From Chloroflexota bacterium (lineage in GTDB: Bacteria > Chloroflexota > Anaerolineae > Anaerolineales > Villigracilaceae): 64,000 nt of DNA. Made by a program: the position numbers and the translations under genes. The DNA lies in assembly GCA_023459215.1 (NCBI GenBank), contig JAEWVF010000067.1:57580-121579 (forward strand), given 5' to 3'. Each line of letters starts with the position of its first letter. The first letter of the stretch is position 1. Below, one piece after another: positions 16,751 to 25,531 of the stretch. The notes beneath the pieces are model-generated. The model saw nothing but the letters and a program-made list of their open reading frames with translations. It searched no databases and was not told where the DNA came from.

Positions 16751-16775
16751 AGCGGGGACTCTTTGAGCCCCCGCT
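16751..16775 (+). terminator. Hairpin after tRNA-Leu
   Basis: AGCGGGGACTC and GAGCCCCCGCT form an 11-bp stem with one mismatch around a TTT loop, 15 nt after the tRNA. No U-tract follows. It may terminate the tRNA transcript or be a processing barrier before the dGTPase gene. Confidence 0.45.
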
Positions 16776-16799
16776 GACCGTCTCACAAAGAGAGCAACC

Positions 16800-17951
16800 A
16801 TGTACTATGACCGCCTGACGCTGGAACAGTTGGAAAACCAGGCCCTGGCACCTTATGGGATGCGCAGCATGGATACCAAAGGCCGCGCCTACCTGGACGG
16901 CGAGCCGGAATACCGCACATCCTTCCAACGCGACCGTGACCGCATCCTGCACACGACCGCCTTCCGCCGGTTGGAATACAAGACCCAGGTATTTATCAAC
17001 TACGAAGGCGATTACTTCCGCACCCGCCTGACCCACACCCTGGAAGTTGCCCAGATTGGCCGCACCCTGGCGCGGGCGCTGGGCGGAAACGAAGACCTGG
17101 TCGAGGCCATTTGCCTGGCACACGATCTCGGCCATTCGCCGTTCGGCCATTCGGGCGAAATCGCCCTGAACCGCTTGATGAAGGATTTTGGCGGATTCGA
17201 CCACAACAAACAGTCGTTTCGGATCGTAACCAAACTGGAGCAACGCTATCCCGAATTCCCCGGCCTGAATCTGACCTGGGAAGTGCGCGAAGGGATTGTC
17301 AAACACGAATCGGAATACGACATTTCAGACGCGCGTGATTTCAGTCCCGAACTGCGCGGCAACCTGGAAACCCAGATCGCCAACGTGGCCGATGAATTGG
17401 CTTATACCACCCACGATCTCGATGACGGCCTGCGTTCAGGCATGATCACCCCGACCATGCTCGAAGGGATTGCCCTGTGGGAAATCCTGGCCGAATCGTT
17501 CAAGTGGCGCGGCCCGCAACTGGAAGAGATGGAACGCCATCGCATGATCCGCCAACTGGTGGGGATGCTGGTTACCGATATGGTTCAGGCCACCGACCTG
17601 CGCATCAAGGAAAGCGGCGCAAAATCGGCGCTGGATGTGCAGAAACTGAACTATAACGTGATCGGTTACAGCGAGGAAATGCGCCGGCGCAACCGTGAGT
17701 TAAAAGATTTTCTCTACAGCAAGCTCTATCGCCACTATCGCGTTATGCGTATGGCCGTCAAAGCCGAGCGTATTATCAGCGAAATGTTCGCAGCCTATCT
17801 CGAAGAACCCGCGATCCTGCCCGATCACGTCCAGAAGAACATCGCCATCCGCGGGCTGGAGCGCACCGTCTGCGATTATATCGCCGGGATGACCGACCGC
17901 TACGCCGTTGAAGAACACAAGCGTTTGTTCGACCCGTCTCTCAAGCCATAA
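16800..17951 (+). CDS. dgt: dGTP triphosphohydrolase-like HD-domain protein
   Basis: This 383-residue protein belongs to the short bacterial dGTPase-like branch. R-D-R-D-R-I-L-H-T-T-A-F-R-R-L and the HD metal-binding set are present: H in R-L-T-H-T-L-E-V, then H-D in L-A-H-D-L-G-H-S-P-F-G-H-S-G and a later Asp in T-H-D-L-D-D-G. It hydrolyses dNTPs to deoxynucleoside and triphosphate, controlling dNTP pools. An AGAGAG stretch lies before the ATG. It is followed 82 bases later by greA, with an inverted repeat between. Confidence 0.9.
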   Translation: MYYDRLTLEQLENQALAPYGMRSMDTKGRAYLDGEPEYRTSFQRDRDRILHTTAFRRLEYKTQVFINYEGDYFRTRLTHTLEVAQIGRTLARALGGNEDLVEAICLAHDLGHSPFGHSGEIALNRLMKDFGGFDHNKQSFRIVTKLEQRYPEFPGLNLTWEVREGIVKHESEYDISDARDFSPELRGNLETQIANVADELAYTTHDLDDGLRSGMITPTMLEGIALWEILAESFKWRGPQLEEMERHRMIRQLVGMLVTDMVQATDLRIKESGAKSALDVQKLNYNVIGYSEEMRRRNRELKDFLYSKLYRHYRVMRMAVKAERIISEMFAAYLEEPAILPDHVQKNIAIRGLERTVCDYIAGMTDRYAVEEHKRLFDPSLKP

Positions 17952-17971
17952 CCAAATTGACAGGATGAAAG

Positions 17972-18010
17972 TTGAAGGTTGCAGGTCAAACTTTCTCCTG
18001 CAACCTTCAA
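17972..18010. repeat. Heptamer-based inverted repeat (GTTGAAG/GTTGCAG words)
   Basis: TTGAAGGTTGCAGG (17972-17985) and CCTGCAACCTTCAA (17997-18010) form a perfect 14-bp inverted repeat in the dgt-greA gap. Each arm is built of 7-mers. A similar element is at 31149-31193. Confidence 0.7.
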
Positions 18011-18033
18011 TGCTTTTCTATAGGAGCCAACCC

Positions 18034-18507
18034 ATGACCCAACCCGGACCCACCTACCTGACCGCCGAAGGCGCAGCCCGCCTGAAAGAAGAACTGATCG
18101 ACCTGAAAGGCCCGCAGCGTGAAGCCTTGTCGATACGTTTGCGCGAGGCCATTCAGATGGGTGATCTCTCTGAAAATGCGGACTACCACAAAGCCAAGGA
18201 AGACCAGGCTTTCCTCGAAGGACGCATCCAGGAGTTGGAATACATCCTGGGGAATGCCATCATCGTTGAGGAAAGCAACGCCAAACGCGAGGTGGTTTTC
18301 GTGGGCGCAACCGTCACCATTCAGGAAGATGATTTCGAGCCTGAAATTTTCTATATCGTCGGGGCCAAGGAAGCCGATCCGCGCAACGGGAAAATTTCGC
18401 ACGAATCGCCCTTTGGTCGGGCCTTGATGGATCACAAAGTTGGCGATGCGGTCGAGGCCGAAACGCCCAGCGGCAAAGTCAAGCTGAAAATCCTTAAAAT
18501 CGAATAA
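18034..18507 (+). CDS. greA: Transcription elongation factor GreA
   Basis: A 157-residue GreA. The N-terminal coiled coil (about 1-77) includes L-T-A-E-G-A-x-x-L-x-x-E-L and the tip motif G-D-L-S-E-N-A-D-Y-H with the acidic pair that coordinates Mg2+ in the RNA polymerase active site. The C-terminal FKBP-like domain ends E-S-P-F-G-R-A-L-x-x-H-K-V-G-D. It stimulates transcript cleavage in backtracked complexes. The ATG at 18034 follows TAGGAG at proper distance; upstream in-frame sequence is repeat DNA and not coding. Confidence 0.95.
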   Translation: MTQPGPTYLTAEGAARLKEELIDLKGPQREALSIRLREAIQMGDLSENADYHKAKEDQAFLEGRIQELEYILGNAIIVEESNAKREVVFVGATVTIQEDDFEPEIFYIVGAKEADPRNGKISHESPFGRALMDHKVGDAVEAETPSGKVKLKILKIE

Positions 18508-18517
18508 CATCCAGGCA

Positions 18518-18555
18518 AATACAAAGACCCCGCCGGTTGGCGGGGTCTTTGTATT
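18518..18555. terminator. Bidirectional rho-independent terminator
   Basis: AATACAAAGACCCCGCC (18518-18534) and its perfect inverse (18539-18555) flank a GGTT loop between convergent greA and the gene ending at 18572. The stem is GC-rich with AT-rich base pairs at its foot. Confidence 0.9.
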
Positions 18556-18571
18556 CCATTCTCGTTTATTC

Positions 18572-19564
18572 TTACTTTGACCAAATGGCCAGTTCAAGAG
18601 TGATGCGGTCGTAGTAGCTGTTGGCCGGCAGCGCACCCTGTCCATACTGGACATCGACCACCGTTACCACCATCTGCAAGGTCTGGGTTTCGAGCATCAA
18701 CTGCTTGTGCGGCTCAACCAGGAACATCTCGCCTTTCGACTCGAGTTTGGCGCGGAAGCTGGGATCGTTGAAAGCATGAGCGCTCATCAAGACCTTGGTC
18801 ACGGTTTGGATATCGTTCTTGTCGAACATCCAAACTTCAAACGCGGTGACCTTCTTCGGGTCGCCGACGCCAATCGTTTCGGAAATACCCACGCCGCATT
18901 CGCCGAGGAATTCGCCAGCCTGCGAGTCGATGCTGAAAGAGTCATCGAACAGGTCATCGCCGAGCACGTAAGTGGTCACATACTGGGCCACCGGCGGGGT
19001 TGAAGCAACCGAAGAATAATCGGTCTTTTCAACGGAGCGACTCATCTCGGCGGCCTGCTGGGCGGCCGTCAAGGGCGCGCCAGGGCGGCGGGAGCCGCGG
19101 AAGAGATAGAACCCAAAGCCCAGGGCAACCAGCAGGATGGCCGCTACAGCCCCCCATAGCAAAGCCGTTCCAATCGAAAGGCCCTCAGCCGCATTTTCGG
19201 CGGGAGCCTGAGCGGGAACCATCACCCCGGCCTCGGTCATCTGCGCCTCGAAAATCTGGAGCAAAACCGGGTCGACCTTGCCAGGATTGGCCTTCAAGTC
19301 TTGGAAAGTCTGGTAAGCAAAGCTGCCAAGATCATTGTAACGCTCGGTCGCCAGGGCAATGTCACCATTGACCCGGAACGAGTCCACAGTCATGCTCATG
19401 TATTCCATGCGCAGGTCGGGGCGAAGCAAGTCTGCCGACGCGTCTATAAACTCAACAGGCCAGATGACCCAGGCGAAAACCATGCCTAAGATGACACCAA
19501 CAATGAGGCCAACCAATGCTGCTATTGCCGGGCGTTCCTTGAAAAAGTTCAAAATGGGTTCCAT
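18572..19564 (-). CDS. Conserved hypothetical membrane protein
   Basis: A 330-residue protein I cannot assign to a named family. One hydrophobic helix is at about residues 13-36 and a second at about 131-155, leaving an external segment of about 95 residues and a C-terminal soluble domain of about 150 residues. The latter has alternating strands and contains V-A-Q-Y-V-T-T-Y-V-L-G-D-D-L-F-D-D-S-F and S-F-R-A-K-L-E-S-K-G-E-M. It resembles uncharacterised proteins of Anaerolineae-type genomes. It has its own promoter at 19600-19627 and ends at the greA terminator. Confidence 0.6.
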   Translation of the reverse strand: MEPILNFFKERPAIAALVGLIVGVILGMVFAWVIWPVEFIDASADLLRPDLRMEYMSMTVDSFRVNGDIALATERYNDLGSFAYQTFQDLKANPGKVDPVLLQIFEAQMTEAGVMVPAQAPAENAAEGLSIGTALLWGAVAAILLVALGFGFYLFRGSRRPGAPLTAAQQAAEMSRSVEKTDYSSVASTPPVAQYVTTYVLGDDLFDDSFSIDSQAGEFLGECGVGISETIGVGDPKKVTAFEVWMFDKNDIQTVTKVLMSAHAFNDPSFRAKLESKGEMFLVEPHKQLMLETQTLQMVVTVVDVQYGQGALPANSYYDRITLELAIWSK

Positions 19565-19599
19565 AACGCTCCTTTCAATTTGGAACGAACATATTATCT

Positions 19600-19627
19600 A
19601 TTATACAAGAAAACACCCACAAGTCGA
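19600..19627 (-). promoter_or_regulatory. Promoter of the hypothetical membrane protein gene
   Basis: Read leftwards, TCGACT (-35), a 16-nt spacer and a perfect TATAAT (-10, 19600-19605) lie about 36 nt from the ATG at 19564. It overlaps the topA terminator hairpin. Confidence 0.6.
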
Positions 19628-19650
19628 CAGATTTGTCAAAAAGTGGGCGT
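19606..19650 (-). terminator. Terminator of topA
   Basis: Reading leftwards, ACGCCCAC pairs with GTGGGTGT (one G-U) around a 22-nt loop and is followed by TTTTCTTG. It starts eight bases beyond the topA stop codon. Confidence 0.6.
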
Positions 19651-19657
19651 TTTTTCG

Positions 19658-21964
19658 TTACGATTCGCTCAAAACTGCATCCAGCAGCACGCTTTCCTGG
19701 CAATCCAGGCACTGCGCTTCGCGTTTGTTCGCAATCACCAACATGCCAGCGCAGTTTGGACAAGGTTGAGCCAACGGGCGCTTCCAGGAAGTGAAATCAC
19801 ATTCAGGGTAATTGGCACAGCCATAGAAGACCCGGCCTTTGCGCGTTTTGCGCTCAACCATTTCGCCCTTGCATTTGGGGCAGGCCACACCAATCTTCTC
19901 GAGCCAGGGTTCGGTGTAGCGGCACTCGGGAAAACCCGAACAGGAAATAAATTTACCAAACCGGCCGTAGCGAATCACCAGCTCCTGGCCGCACTTCGGG
20001 CAGTCGCGGCCAACCGGCTCGGGGCCGCTCTTGGTCTGGGGAATCTCAGACTGGGCCTTTTGAACTGTCTCGGCAAACGGACGATAAAACTCGTCCATGA
20101 TCTTGACCCAATCGGCCTGACCTTCGGCAATCTTGTCGAGGTCTTCCTCCATGTGCGCGGTGAAGTCAGTATCGACAATGTTAGGGAAGTACTTCACCAT
20201 CAGGTCGGTGACCAGCACGCCGGTTTCGGTCGGCTCGAGGCGCTTGTCGACGCGGGTCACATAACCGCGTTCCTGGATGGTCGAAATGGTCGGGGCGTAG
20301 GTCGACGGGCGGCCAATGCCGAACGATTCAAGCGTCTGAACCAGCGAGGCTTCGGAGTAGCGCGGCGGCGGCTGGGTAAAATGCTGTTCGGGCAGCAAGC
20401 GGATCAGGGTCTGGCGCTGTCCCTCGGCAATATTACCCGGGATGCGCACATTGTCGGCATCTTCATCCCGCACGTCTTCGTTTTTCGACTCTTCGTAAAC
20501 CACCAGGAAACCGGGGAATTTCACCGACGAACCCGCAGCGCGCAACAGGTATTGGTGACTTGCCGCACCGGAGATTTCAACCGACAGCGTATCGTAAAGC
20601 GCCGCTTCCATCTGGGAGGCCACGAAACGCTGCCAGATCAACTGGTAGAGCTTGAACATGGCCGGGTCGAGATGGGCTTTCATCTTTTCGGGGTCACGCA
20701 GCACCGAGGTCGGGCGGATGGCCTCGTGGGCCTCCTGGGCGCCAACGGCGCGGGTTTTGTATTCCGGCGCGCTGGCCGGCAGGAAATCATTGCCATAGCG
20801 CCCGGCAATGTACTTGCGCGCCTCATTGCGCGCCAGTTCAGAGACATTGGTCGAATCGGTACGCATGTAGGTAATCAAACCGGTGTTACCACCCTCGCCA
20901 ACATCCTGGCCTTCGTACAGCCCCTGGGCCAAACCCATGGTGCGCTTGGCCGTAAAACCGAGTTTGCGCGAAGCCTCCTGCTGAAGCGTGGAGGTGGTGA
21001 ACGGAGCAGCCGGCTTGCGGCGGCGCTCTCCGCGCTTGATTTTGCTGATCTCGTAAGTCGCCTTCTCCATATCTTCCAGGACAGGCTGGACTTCGGCCTG
21101 GGCGCTGAATTCGGCATCCTTCTCGTCGATTTTGCTCAATTTGGCGACAAAGGTCTGCCGGCCACCCTCCGGCTTGAGTTCCGCTTCGATGGTCCAATAC
21201 TCCTGTGGGACAAAGTCATCGATCTCGTGCTCGCGTTCGACAATCAGGCGCAGCGCGACCGATTGCACCCGGCCAGCCGAAAGGCGGCTGCGCACCTTCT
21301 CCCACAGGATTGGGCTGATCGAATAACCCACCAGCCGGTCGAGCACGCGCCGGGCCTGCTGGGCATTGACCAAATCCATATCGATGTGGCGGGAGTGGCT
21401 GAACGCCTCGGCAATGGCCGGGGCGGTAATTTCGTGGAATGTCACCCGCTTGGCACGCTCCGGGTCGATCTCGGCTGCTTCCATCAAGTGCCAAGAAATC
21501 GCCTCGCCTTCGCGGTCAGGGTCGGTCGCCAGGTAGATTTCTTCGGCGCCGCGGGCCAGTTTTTTCAGTTCTTTGACAACATCTTTCTTTTCATTCGGCA
21601 CACGATACTTGGGCGCAAAGCGATTGTCCACATCCACCGATAATTGTGAACGCAACAAATCGCGGACATGCCCAACCGAGGCGCGAACCGTGTAACCTTT
21701 GCCAAGGAAGCGCCCAACCGTTTTGGCCTTGGCCGGTGATTCGACAATCACCAGTTTGCCGGAGCGTTTCTCTTCCTTTTTGGCTTTGGGCTGCTTCTCG
21801 GGCGGGGTCAGGCCTGCATGGGCTTCCGTCCGTCCAGTCCGGTACATGGCCGTGCCGCACACCGGGCAAGTCCCGCGCGTAACCGGCGCGCCCGAAGCGT
21901 TAAAAGTCGCCAGGGCATCCTTGATATCGCGTTTATCTTTGCACTTCATGCAATAAGCTTGCAT
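19658..21964 (-). CDS. topA: DNA topoisomerase I with an N-terminal zinc-ribbon extension
   Basis: This is a 768-residue type IA topoisomerase. Residues 1-45 form an extra zinc ribbon (C-x2-C ... C-x2-C) like the small DUF5679 proteins. A basic linker precedes the Toprim domain beginning K-L-V-I-V-E-S-P-A-K-A. The catalytic tyrosine is in T-Y-M-R-T-D-S-T. G-I-G-R-P-S-T-Y-A-P-T is present, and three C-terminal C4-type zinc modules follow from about residue 625. It relaxes negatively supercoiled DNA by single-strand passage. The extension is in frame from an ATG 9 nt downstream of manC and is probably genuine. Confidence 0.93.
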   Translation of the reverse strand: MQAYCMKCKDKRDIKDALATFNASGAPVTRGTCPVCGTAMYRTGRTEAHAGLTPPEKQPKAKKEEKRSGKLVIVESPAKAKTVGRFLGKGYTVRASVGHVRDLLRSQLSVDVDNRFAPKYRVPNEKKDVVKELKKLARGAEEIYLATDPDREGEAISWHLMEAAEIDPERAKRVTFHEITAPAIAEAFSHSRHIDMDLVNAQQARRVLDRLVGYSISPILWEKVRSRLSAGRVQSVALRLIVEREHEIDDFVPQEYWTIEAELKPEGGRQTFVAKLSKIDEKDAEFSAQAEVQPVLEDMEKATYEISKIKRGERRRKPAAPFTTSTLQQEASRKLGFTAKRTMGLAQGLYEGQDVGEGGNTGLITYMRTDSTNVSELARNEARKYIAGRYGNDFLPASAPEYKTRAVGAQEAHEAIRPTSVLRDPEKMKAHLDPAMFKLYQLIWQRFVASQMEAALYDTLSVEISGAASHQYLLRAAGSSVKFPGFLVVYEESKNEDVRDEDADNVRIPGNIAEGQRQTLIRLLPEQHFTQPPPRYSEASLVQTLESFGIGRPSTYAPTISTIQERGYVTRVDKRLEPTETGVLVTDLMVKYFPNIVDTDFTAHMEEDLDKIAEGQADWVKIMDEFYRPFAETVQKAQSEIPQTKSGPEPVGRDCPKCGQELVIRYGRFGKFISCSGFPECRYTEPWLEKIGVACPKCKGEMVERKTRKGRVFYGCANYPECDFTSWKRPLAQPCPNCAGMLVIANKREAQCLDCQESVLLDAVLSES

Positions 21965-21973
21965 TTACTTCTC

Positions 21974-23071
21974 CTAAATGTACTGGTCTCGCCCTTCGTT
22001 TTTCAACTGCTCAACCACCCTGCGAACTTCCTGGGCGCGGTCTTTGTGACAAACCATCAACACATCGCCGGTATCCACCAGGATGATGTTGTCCAGACCG
22101 ATGGTGACAAACAAACGACCGTCACCGTTACCATACACCAGCGAATTATGAGTATCCACCGGCAATAGTTTACCACTGACAATCACATTGCCATTCGAAT
22201 CAGGCATAATCACATCGAAAAGCGCATCCCAAGAGCCAATATCGCTCCAATCCAGTCCCGCAGCGGGCAGGACGGCAACTTTTTCAGCGTTTTCCATGAT
22301 GCCATAATCGATGGTTTCATTCTTTAACCCGAACCAGGTCTCAGCCAGGACAGTCCCGCGCGCAGGCGTATCCCAGGCGGCAGCGATTCGATCCAGCGTA
22401 GATTTTAAATCCGGCATCTGGCGGGCAAACTCGGCCAGGATGCGTTCCGTCTTCCAGATGAACATACCCGAATTCCAGGAATGGTCGCCTGAAAGCAGCA
22501 TCGCGCGTGCAGTGGCTTCATCCGGTTTCTCTTTGAAGCGCAAAACGGAATAAGCGGGATAGCTAAAGTTCTCGGGCAAGGGCTGTCCGCGCTGGATATA
22601 ACCATAGCCGGTGGCCGCGAAGGTGGGAGCAATGCCCAGGGTGACCAGGTAATCCCTCGCAGCAACCTCGGCGGCAACCTGCAAAATATAGCCAAACAGG
22701 TCCCGCTCGCGGATGTAATGGTCAGACGGCAGGATGGCCATCAACGCCTGCGGGTCGCGCTGGTGCAAGACAGCAGCCGCCAGGCCGACCACGGAGGCCG
22801 TTCCACGCGGGGCCGGCTCGATCAGGAAATTCTCCGCGGGCAATTCCGGGGTTTGTTTGCGAAGTTCATCGGCCTGTTCGGCGACTGTCACCACAAAAAT
22901 CCGCTCGGGCAGGAAAATACCTTCCAGACGGCGGACAGTGGTCTGGAACAAGCTCTCGTGGCTGATCAACGGGATGATTTGTTTCGGGCGATTACGGCGT
23001 GAAACCGGCCACAGGCGCGTACCGCCGCCTCCGGCCATAATCACAGCATAAGTATGTGCATTTATCGTCAT
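21974..23071 (-). CDS. manC: Mannose-1-phosphate guanylyltransferase
   Basis: A 365-residue nucleotidyltransferase. The N-terminal M-A-G-G-G-G-T-R-L-W-P-V-S-R motif binds GTP, and the following P-K-Q segment is typical. I-E-P-A-P-R-G-T-A, F-K-E-K-P and W-N-S-G-M-F-I-W complete the mannose-1-phosphate signature. The C-terminal left-handed helix is short and there is no isomerase domain, so this is the single-function type. It makes GDP-mannose for glycans or compatible solutes. It precedes topA by nine bases, so the two may share a transcript. Confidence 0.9.
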   Translation of the reverse strand: MTINAHTYAVIMAGGGGTRLWPVSRRNRPKQIIPLISHESLFQTTVRRLEGIFLPERIFVVTVAEQADELRKQTPELPAENFLIEPAPRGTASVVGLAAAVLHQRDPQALMAILPSDHYIRERDLFGYILQVAAEVAARDYLVTLGIAPTFAATGYGYIQRGQPLPENFSYPAYSVLRFKEKPDEATARAMLLSGDHSWNSGMFIWKTERILAEFARQMPDLKSTLDRIAAAWDTPARGTVLAETWFGLKNETIDYGIMENAEKVAVLPAAGLDWSDIGSWDALFDVIMPDSNGNVIVSGKLLPVDTHNSLVYGNGDGRLFVTIGLDNIILVDTGDVLMVCHKDRAQEVRRVVEQLKNEGRDQYI

Positions 23072-23103
23072 TTTTCTATTGTACGCCCCATGTCAAGGGC
23101 AAA

Positions 23104-23137
23104 TTCAGCGCTTCCCGTTCCACCAGGAAGCGCTGAA
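23104..23137 (-). terminator. Terminator-like hairpin after dprA
   Basis: A perfect 12-bp stem TTCAGCGCTTCC / GGAAGCGCTGAA with a 10-nt loop lies three bases beyond the dprA stop. Only a short TTTG follows on the minus strand, so termination may be partial. Confidence 0.6.
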
Positions 23138-23140
23138 CAA

Positions 23141-24247
23141 TTAAGTTTCGTAAGGAGCAGATTCTTCACGCACGGAAACATACTGCATCCCGCCCACCTG
23201 ACGCACCATACCCTTCAATTCCATCATCGCCAGGGTCGAGGAAACCCGGTCAATCGGCAGGCCGGTCTGGGCGCGGATTTCATCCACGTGCAGCGGCTCA
23301 GCGCCAATTAACTGGAACAGCGCAGCTTCGGTTGGGTCGGCGGGCAGGGCCTTGCGGATTTCGCGGCGCTCGATATTGCGTGTCAGGTCGAGGGCTTCGA
23401 GGATGTCATTAACCGCCAGCAGCGGTTTGGCTCCGTTGGCAATCAGGCGGTTGGTGCCCTTGCTCTGCGGGGCAAAAATATTGCCGGGGACAGCGAACAC
23501 ATCCCGGCCCTGCTCGGCGGCAAACGAGGCGGTAATCAAGGAGCCGCTGGTTTCGGCGGCTTCGATGACCACCACGGCCAATGACAGGCCGCTGATGATG
23601 CGGTTGCGCGGCGGGAAATTGGCGCTTTCGGGCGGTGTGCCGGGGGCGTAATCGCTGAGCACAGCCCCCTGGAGCATGATTTTTTCGGCCAGGGCGCGGT
23701 GTTCCGGCGGATAAATCCGATCCACCCCGGAACCAAGCACCGCCAGGGTGCGTCCGCCCGCTTTGACGGCAGCGCTGTGGGCAACGGCATCCACCCCGCG
23801 CGCCAGCCCGCTGACAATGGTCACGCCATTCTGGGCCAGCACAGTGGCAATTTCTTCCGTCACCTGGCGGCCATAAGCGGTTACAGCGCGCGTACCGACA
23901 ATCGCAACCGCCCAGGCATCTTCAGGGCTGAAAGCTCCCTTGAGATACAGGATGGGCGGCGGTTGGTCGATCTGCTTGAGATGGGCCGGGTAATTCGGGT
24001 CATCCCAGGTCAGGATTTGAATCTCCTGGGCCTGGAGGTTGGCCATGTATTGTTCCAAGTCAAGGCTGGCGCGGGTTTCAAGTACCCGTTCAGCCAGCTT
24101 TTTGCTCAAGCCAGCCGAAACCAGGTCAAAAGCCGGCGCATTCCAGGCGCTTTCGGCATCGCCAAAGTAATCGAGCAGGGCTTGCAAACGCACCGCCCCA
24201 ATGCCCTTGACCAGGGTAAAAGCGACCCGGAATTTGGTATCAGCCAT
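23141..24247 (-). CDS. dprA: DNA-processing protein DprA
   Basis: A 368-residue protein. An N-terminal helix-hairpin-like region (about 1-70) precedes the Rossmann-like DprA core. Visible motifs are V-G-T-R, V-S-G-L-A-R-G-V-D-A-V-A-H, L-G-S-G-V-D-R-I-Y-P and P-R-N-R-I-I-S-G-L-S. The C-terminal winged-helix-like domain begins near residue 300. DprA loads RecA onto incoming single strands during natural transformation and is also common in species not known to be competent. It lies 24 nt from rimM and probably belongs to the ffh-led transcription unit. Confidence 0.92.
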   Translation of the reverse strand: MADTKFRVAFTLVKGIGAVRLQALLDYFGDAESAWNAPAFDLVSAGLSKKLAERVLETRASLDLEQYMANLQAQEIQILTWDDPNYPAHLKQIDQPPPILYLKGAFSPEDAWAVAIVGTRAVTAYGRQVTEEIATVLAQNGVTIVSGLARGVDAVAHSAAVKAGGRTLAVLGSGVDRIYPPEHRALAEKIMLQGAVLSDYAPGTPPESANFPPRNRIISGLSLAVVVIEAAETSGSLITASFAAEQGRDVFAVPGNIFAPQSKGTNRLIANGAKPLLAVNDILEALDLTRNIERREIRKALPADPTEAALFQLIGAEPLHVDEIRAQTGLPIDRVSSTLAMMELKGMVRQVGGMQYVSVREESAPYET

Positions 24248-24270
24248 GGCAGGTGGAAGCCGATTCCCGT

Positions 24271-24831
24271 TTATTCGTCCAGGCCGGGCAGCAAGCGCAC
24301 CCGCACCAGGCCAGCCGCCGGATCGATTTTCAGGATGACCTCTTCGATGGCGGGCAGGAGCAGGTCACGGCCATCCGGGCGCTTGACGATATAGACCTCG
24401 TTGGCGCCTGTCTCCAGAATCTCAGCCAGGGTGCCAAGTTCTTCATCCGCTTCGTTGACCACCCGCAAGCCTATCACCTGGTGGTGATAAAACTCACCTT
24501 CAGGCAACGGCGGGCGATCTTCGGCGCTGACAAAAACCAGCTTGGCGCGATATTTCCCGGCGGTATCGGGGCTGTCGACGCCGCGAAGGCGCACCAACAA
24601 GCCATCGTTATGCCCGCGCACGGCGGCAATCGTCATCGGCGCATGGTTGTCGCCGATAAAAACACGGGCTCCAGCGCGCAAACGCTGCGGAAAATCGGTC
24701 AGGACTTCCATCAGCAGTTCGCCGCGCAGGCCATGCGGACGGCGCAACAGGCCAACACTCAAATACACAGGCTCGCCAGAAGCGGGCGAGCCTGTCTGGC
24801 CAGGATTGACTGGCGCATGTTCAGCGGTCAT
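24271..24831 (-). CDS. rimM: 16S rRNA processing protein RimM
   Basis: A 186-residue protein. The N-terminal RimM beta-barrel opens V-G-L-L-R-R-P-H-G-L-R-G-E-L, and the C-terminal PRC-barrel ends with I-L-E-T-G-A-N-E-V-Y-I-V-K-R-P-D-G-R-D-L-L-L-P-A. It assists maturation of the 30S head by binding S19. It overlaps the KH-protein gene (ATGA). The gene order ffh-rpsP-KH-rimM is a widely conserved bacterial cluster. Confidence 0.92.
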   Translation of the reverse strand: MTAEHAPVNPGQTGSPASGEPVYLSVGLLRRPHGLRGELLMEVLTDFPQRLRAGARVFIGDNHAPMTIAAVRGHNDGLLVRLRGVDSPDTAGKYRAKLVFVSAEDRPPLPEGEFYHHQVIGLRVVNEADEELGTLAEILETGANEVYIVKRPDGRDLLLPAIEEVILKIDPAAGLVRVRLLPGLDE

Positions 24832-25064
24832 CAGGGTTCCACCACATCAAGCGTTACCTGCTGACCGTCGCGTTCCGCGGCCACGCGCAGCAGGATGCGG
24901 ATGGCATTGGCCACACGCCCGCTTTTGCCAATTACGCGCCCCATGTCATCCTTGGCAACCCGTAACTGCAAGCGTACCCGGTTGCCCTGGCGCGACTGGG
25001 TCACTTCGACCCCTTCGGGACTCTCAACCAGGGAACGGGCAATATATTCTGTCAGGGCTTTCAT
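24831..25064 (-). CDS. khpA: KH-domain RNA-binding protein (KhpA/YlqC)
   Basis: A 77-residue protein made almost entirely of one KH domain with the GxxG loop in G-R-V-I-G-K-S-G-R. Length and position between rpsP and rimM are characteristic of YlqC/KhpA, which in firmicutes pairs with KhpB to bind small RNAs and influence division. It overlaps rimM and lies 21 nt after rpsP. Confidence 0.9.
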   Translation of the reverse strand: MKALTEYIARSLVESPEGVEVTQSRQGNRVRLQLRVAKDDMGRVIGKSGRVANAIRILLRVAAERDGQQVTLDVVEP

Positions 25065-25085
25065 GCAAAGCCTTTCTGCAACCTG

Positions 25086-25430
25086 TTAGTTGCTGGAGGT
25101 TTTGACTCCAGCGCCGCGTTTGGCCTGGGCCTGGTTGGCTTCCGCGACCAGGGTCTCGAGCGATTCGCCCTTCTTCAGGCGGGCAAAGCGGTCGAGGGTG
25201 CCGGTGGTCTTGAAAATCTGGGCCACAGAGTCGGTCGGCTGAGCACCCTTGCTCATCCAATCGAAAACGCGGGCTTCATCGATTTCCATGGTGGCCGGCT
25301 GGGTGCGGGGGTTGTAGAAGCCGACGATATCGATAAAGCGACCATCGCGCGGGGATTCCTTGTCAGCAACGACGATGCGATAGGAAGGCTGGGCCTTGAG
25401 GCCAATGCGGCGAAGACGGATACGAACCAT
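25086..25430 (-). CDS. rpsP: 30S ribosomal protein S16
   Basis: A 114-residue S16 beginning M-V-R-I-R-L-R-R-I-G and continuing with Y-R-I-V-V-A-D-K-E-S-P-R-D-G-R-F-I-D and the G-x-Y-N-P motif. It is longer than the about 85-residue standard owing to a C-terminal tail rich in Ala, Lys and Gln. The ATG at 25430 has AAGGAG upstream; in-frame sequence further upstream does not resemble S16. It is second in the ffh operon. Confidence 0.95.
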   Translation of the reverse strand: MVRIRLRRIGLKAQPSYRIVVADKESPRDGRFIDIVGFYNPRTQPATMEIDEARVFDWMSKGAQPTDSVAQIFKTTGTLDRFARLKKGESLETLVAEANQAQAKRGAGVKTSSN

Positions 25431-25531
25431 TTTTAACTTACTCCTTGAATCATTCGGTGTGTTATGGACGATAACCGAAGTTATCTTTGTCTTGGCAAGC
25501 AAAACACGGGTTTTGCATGTTTTACAGTAGT

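Noticed and set aside
17908..18033. In-frame N-terminal extension of greA
   Set aside because: It translates the heptamer inverted repeat and the end of dgt; GreA normally starts at the site with TAGGAG upstream.
19580..21643. A 687-codon open frame on the + strand opposite topA
   Set aside because: It lies entirely antisense to a clear topoisomerase gene, has no recognisable motif, and long antisense frames are expected from the GC-rich third positions here.
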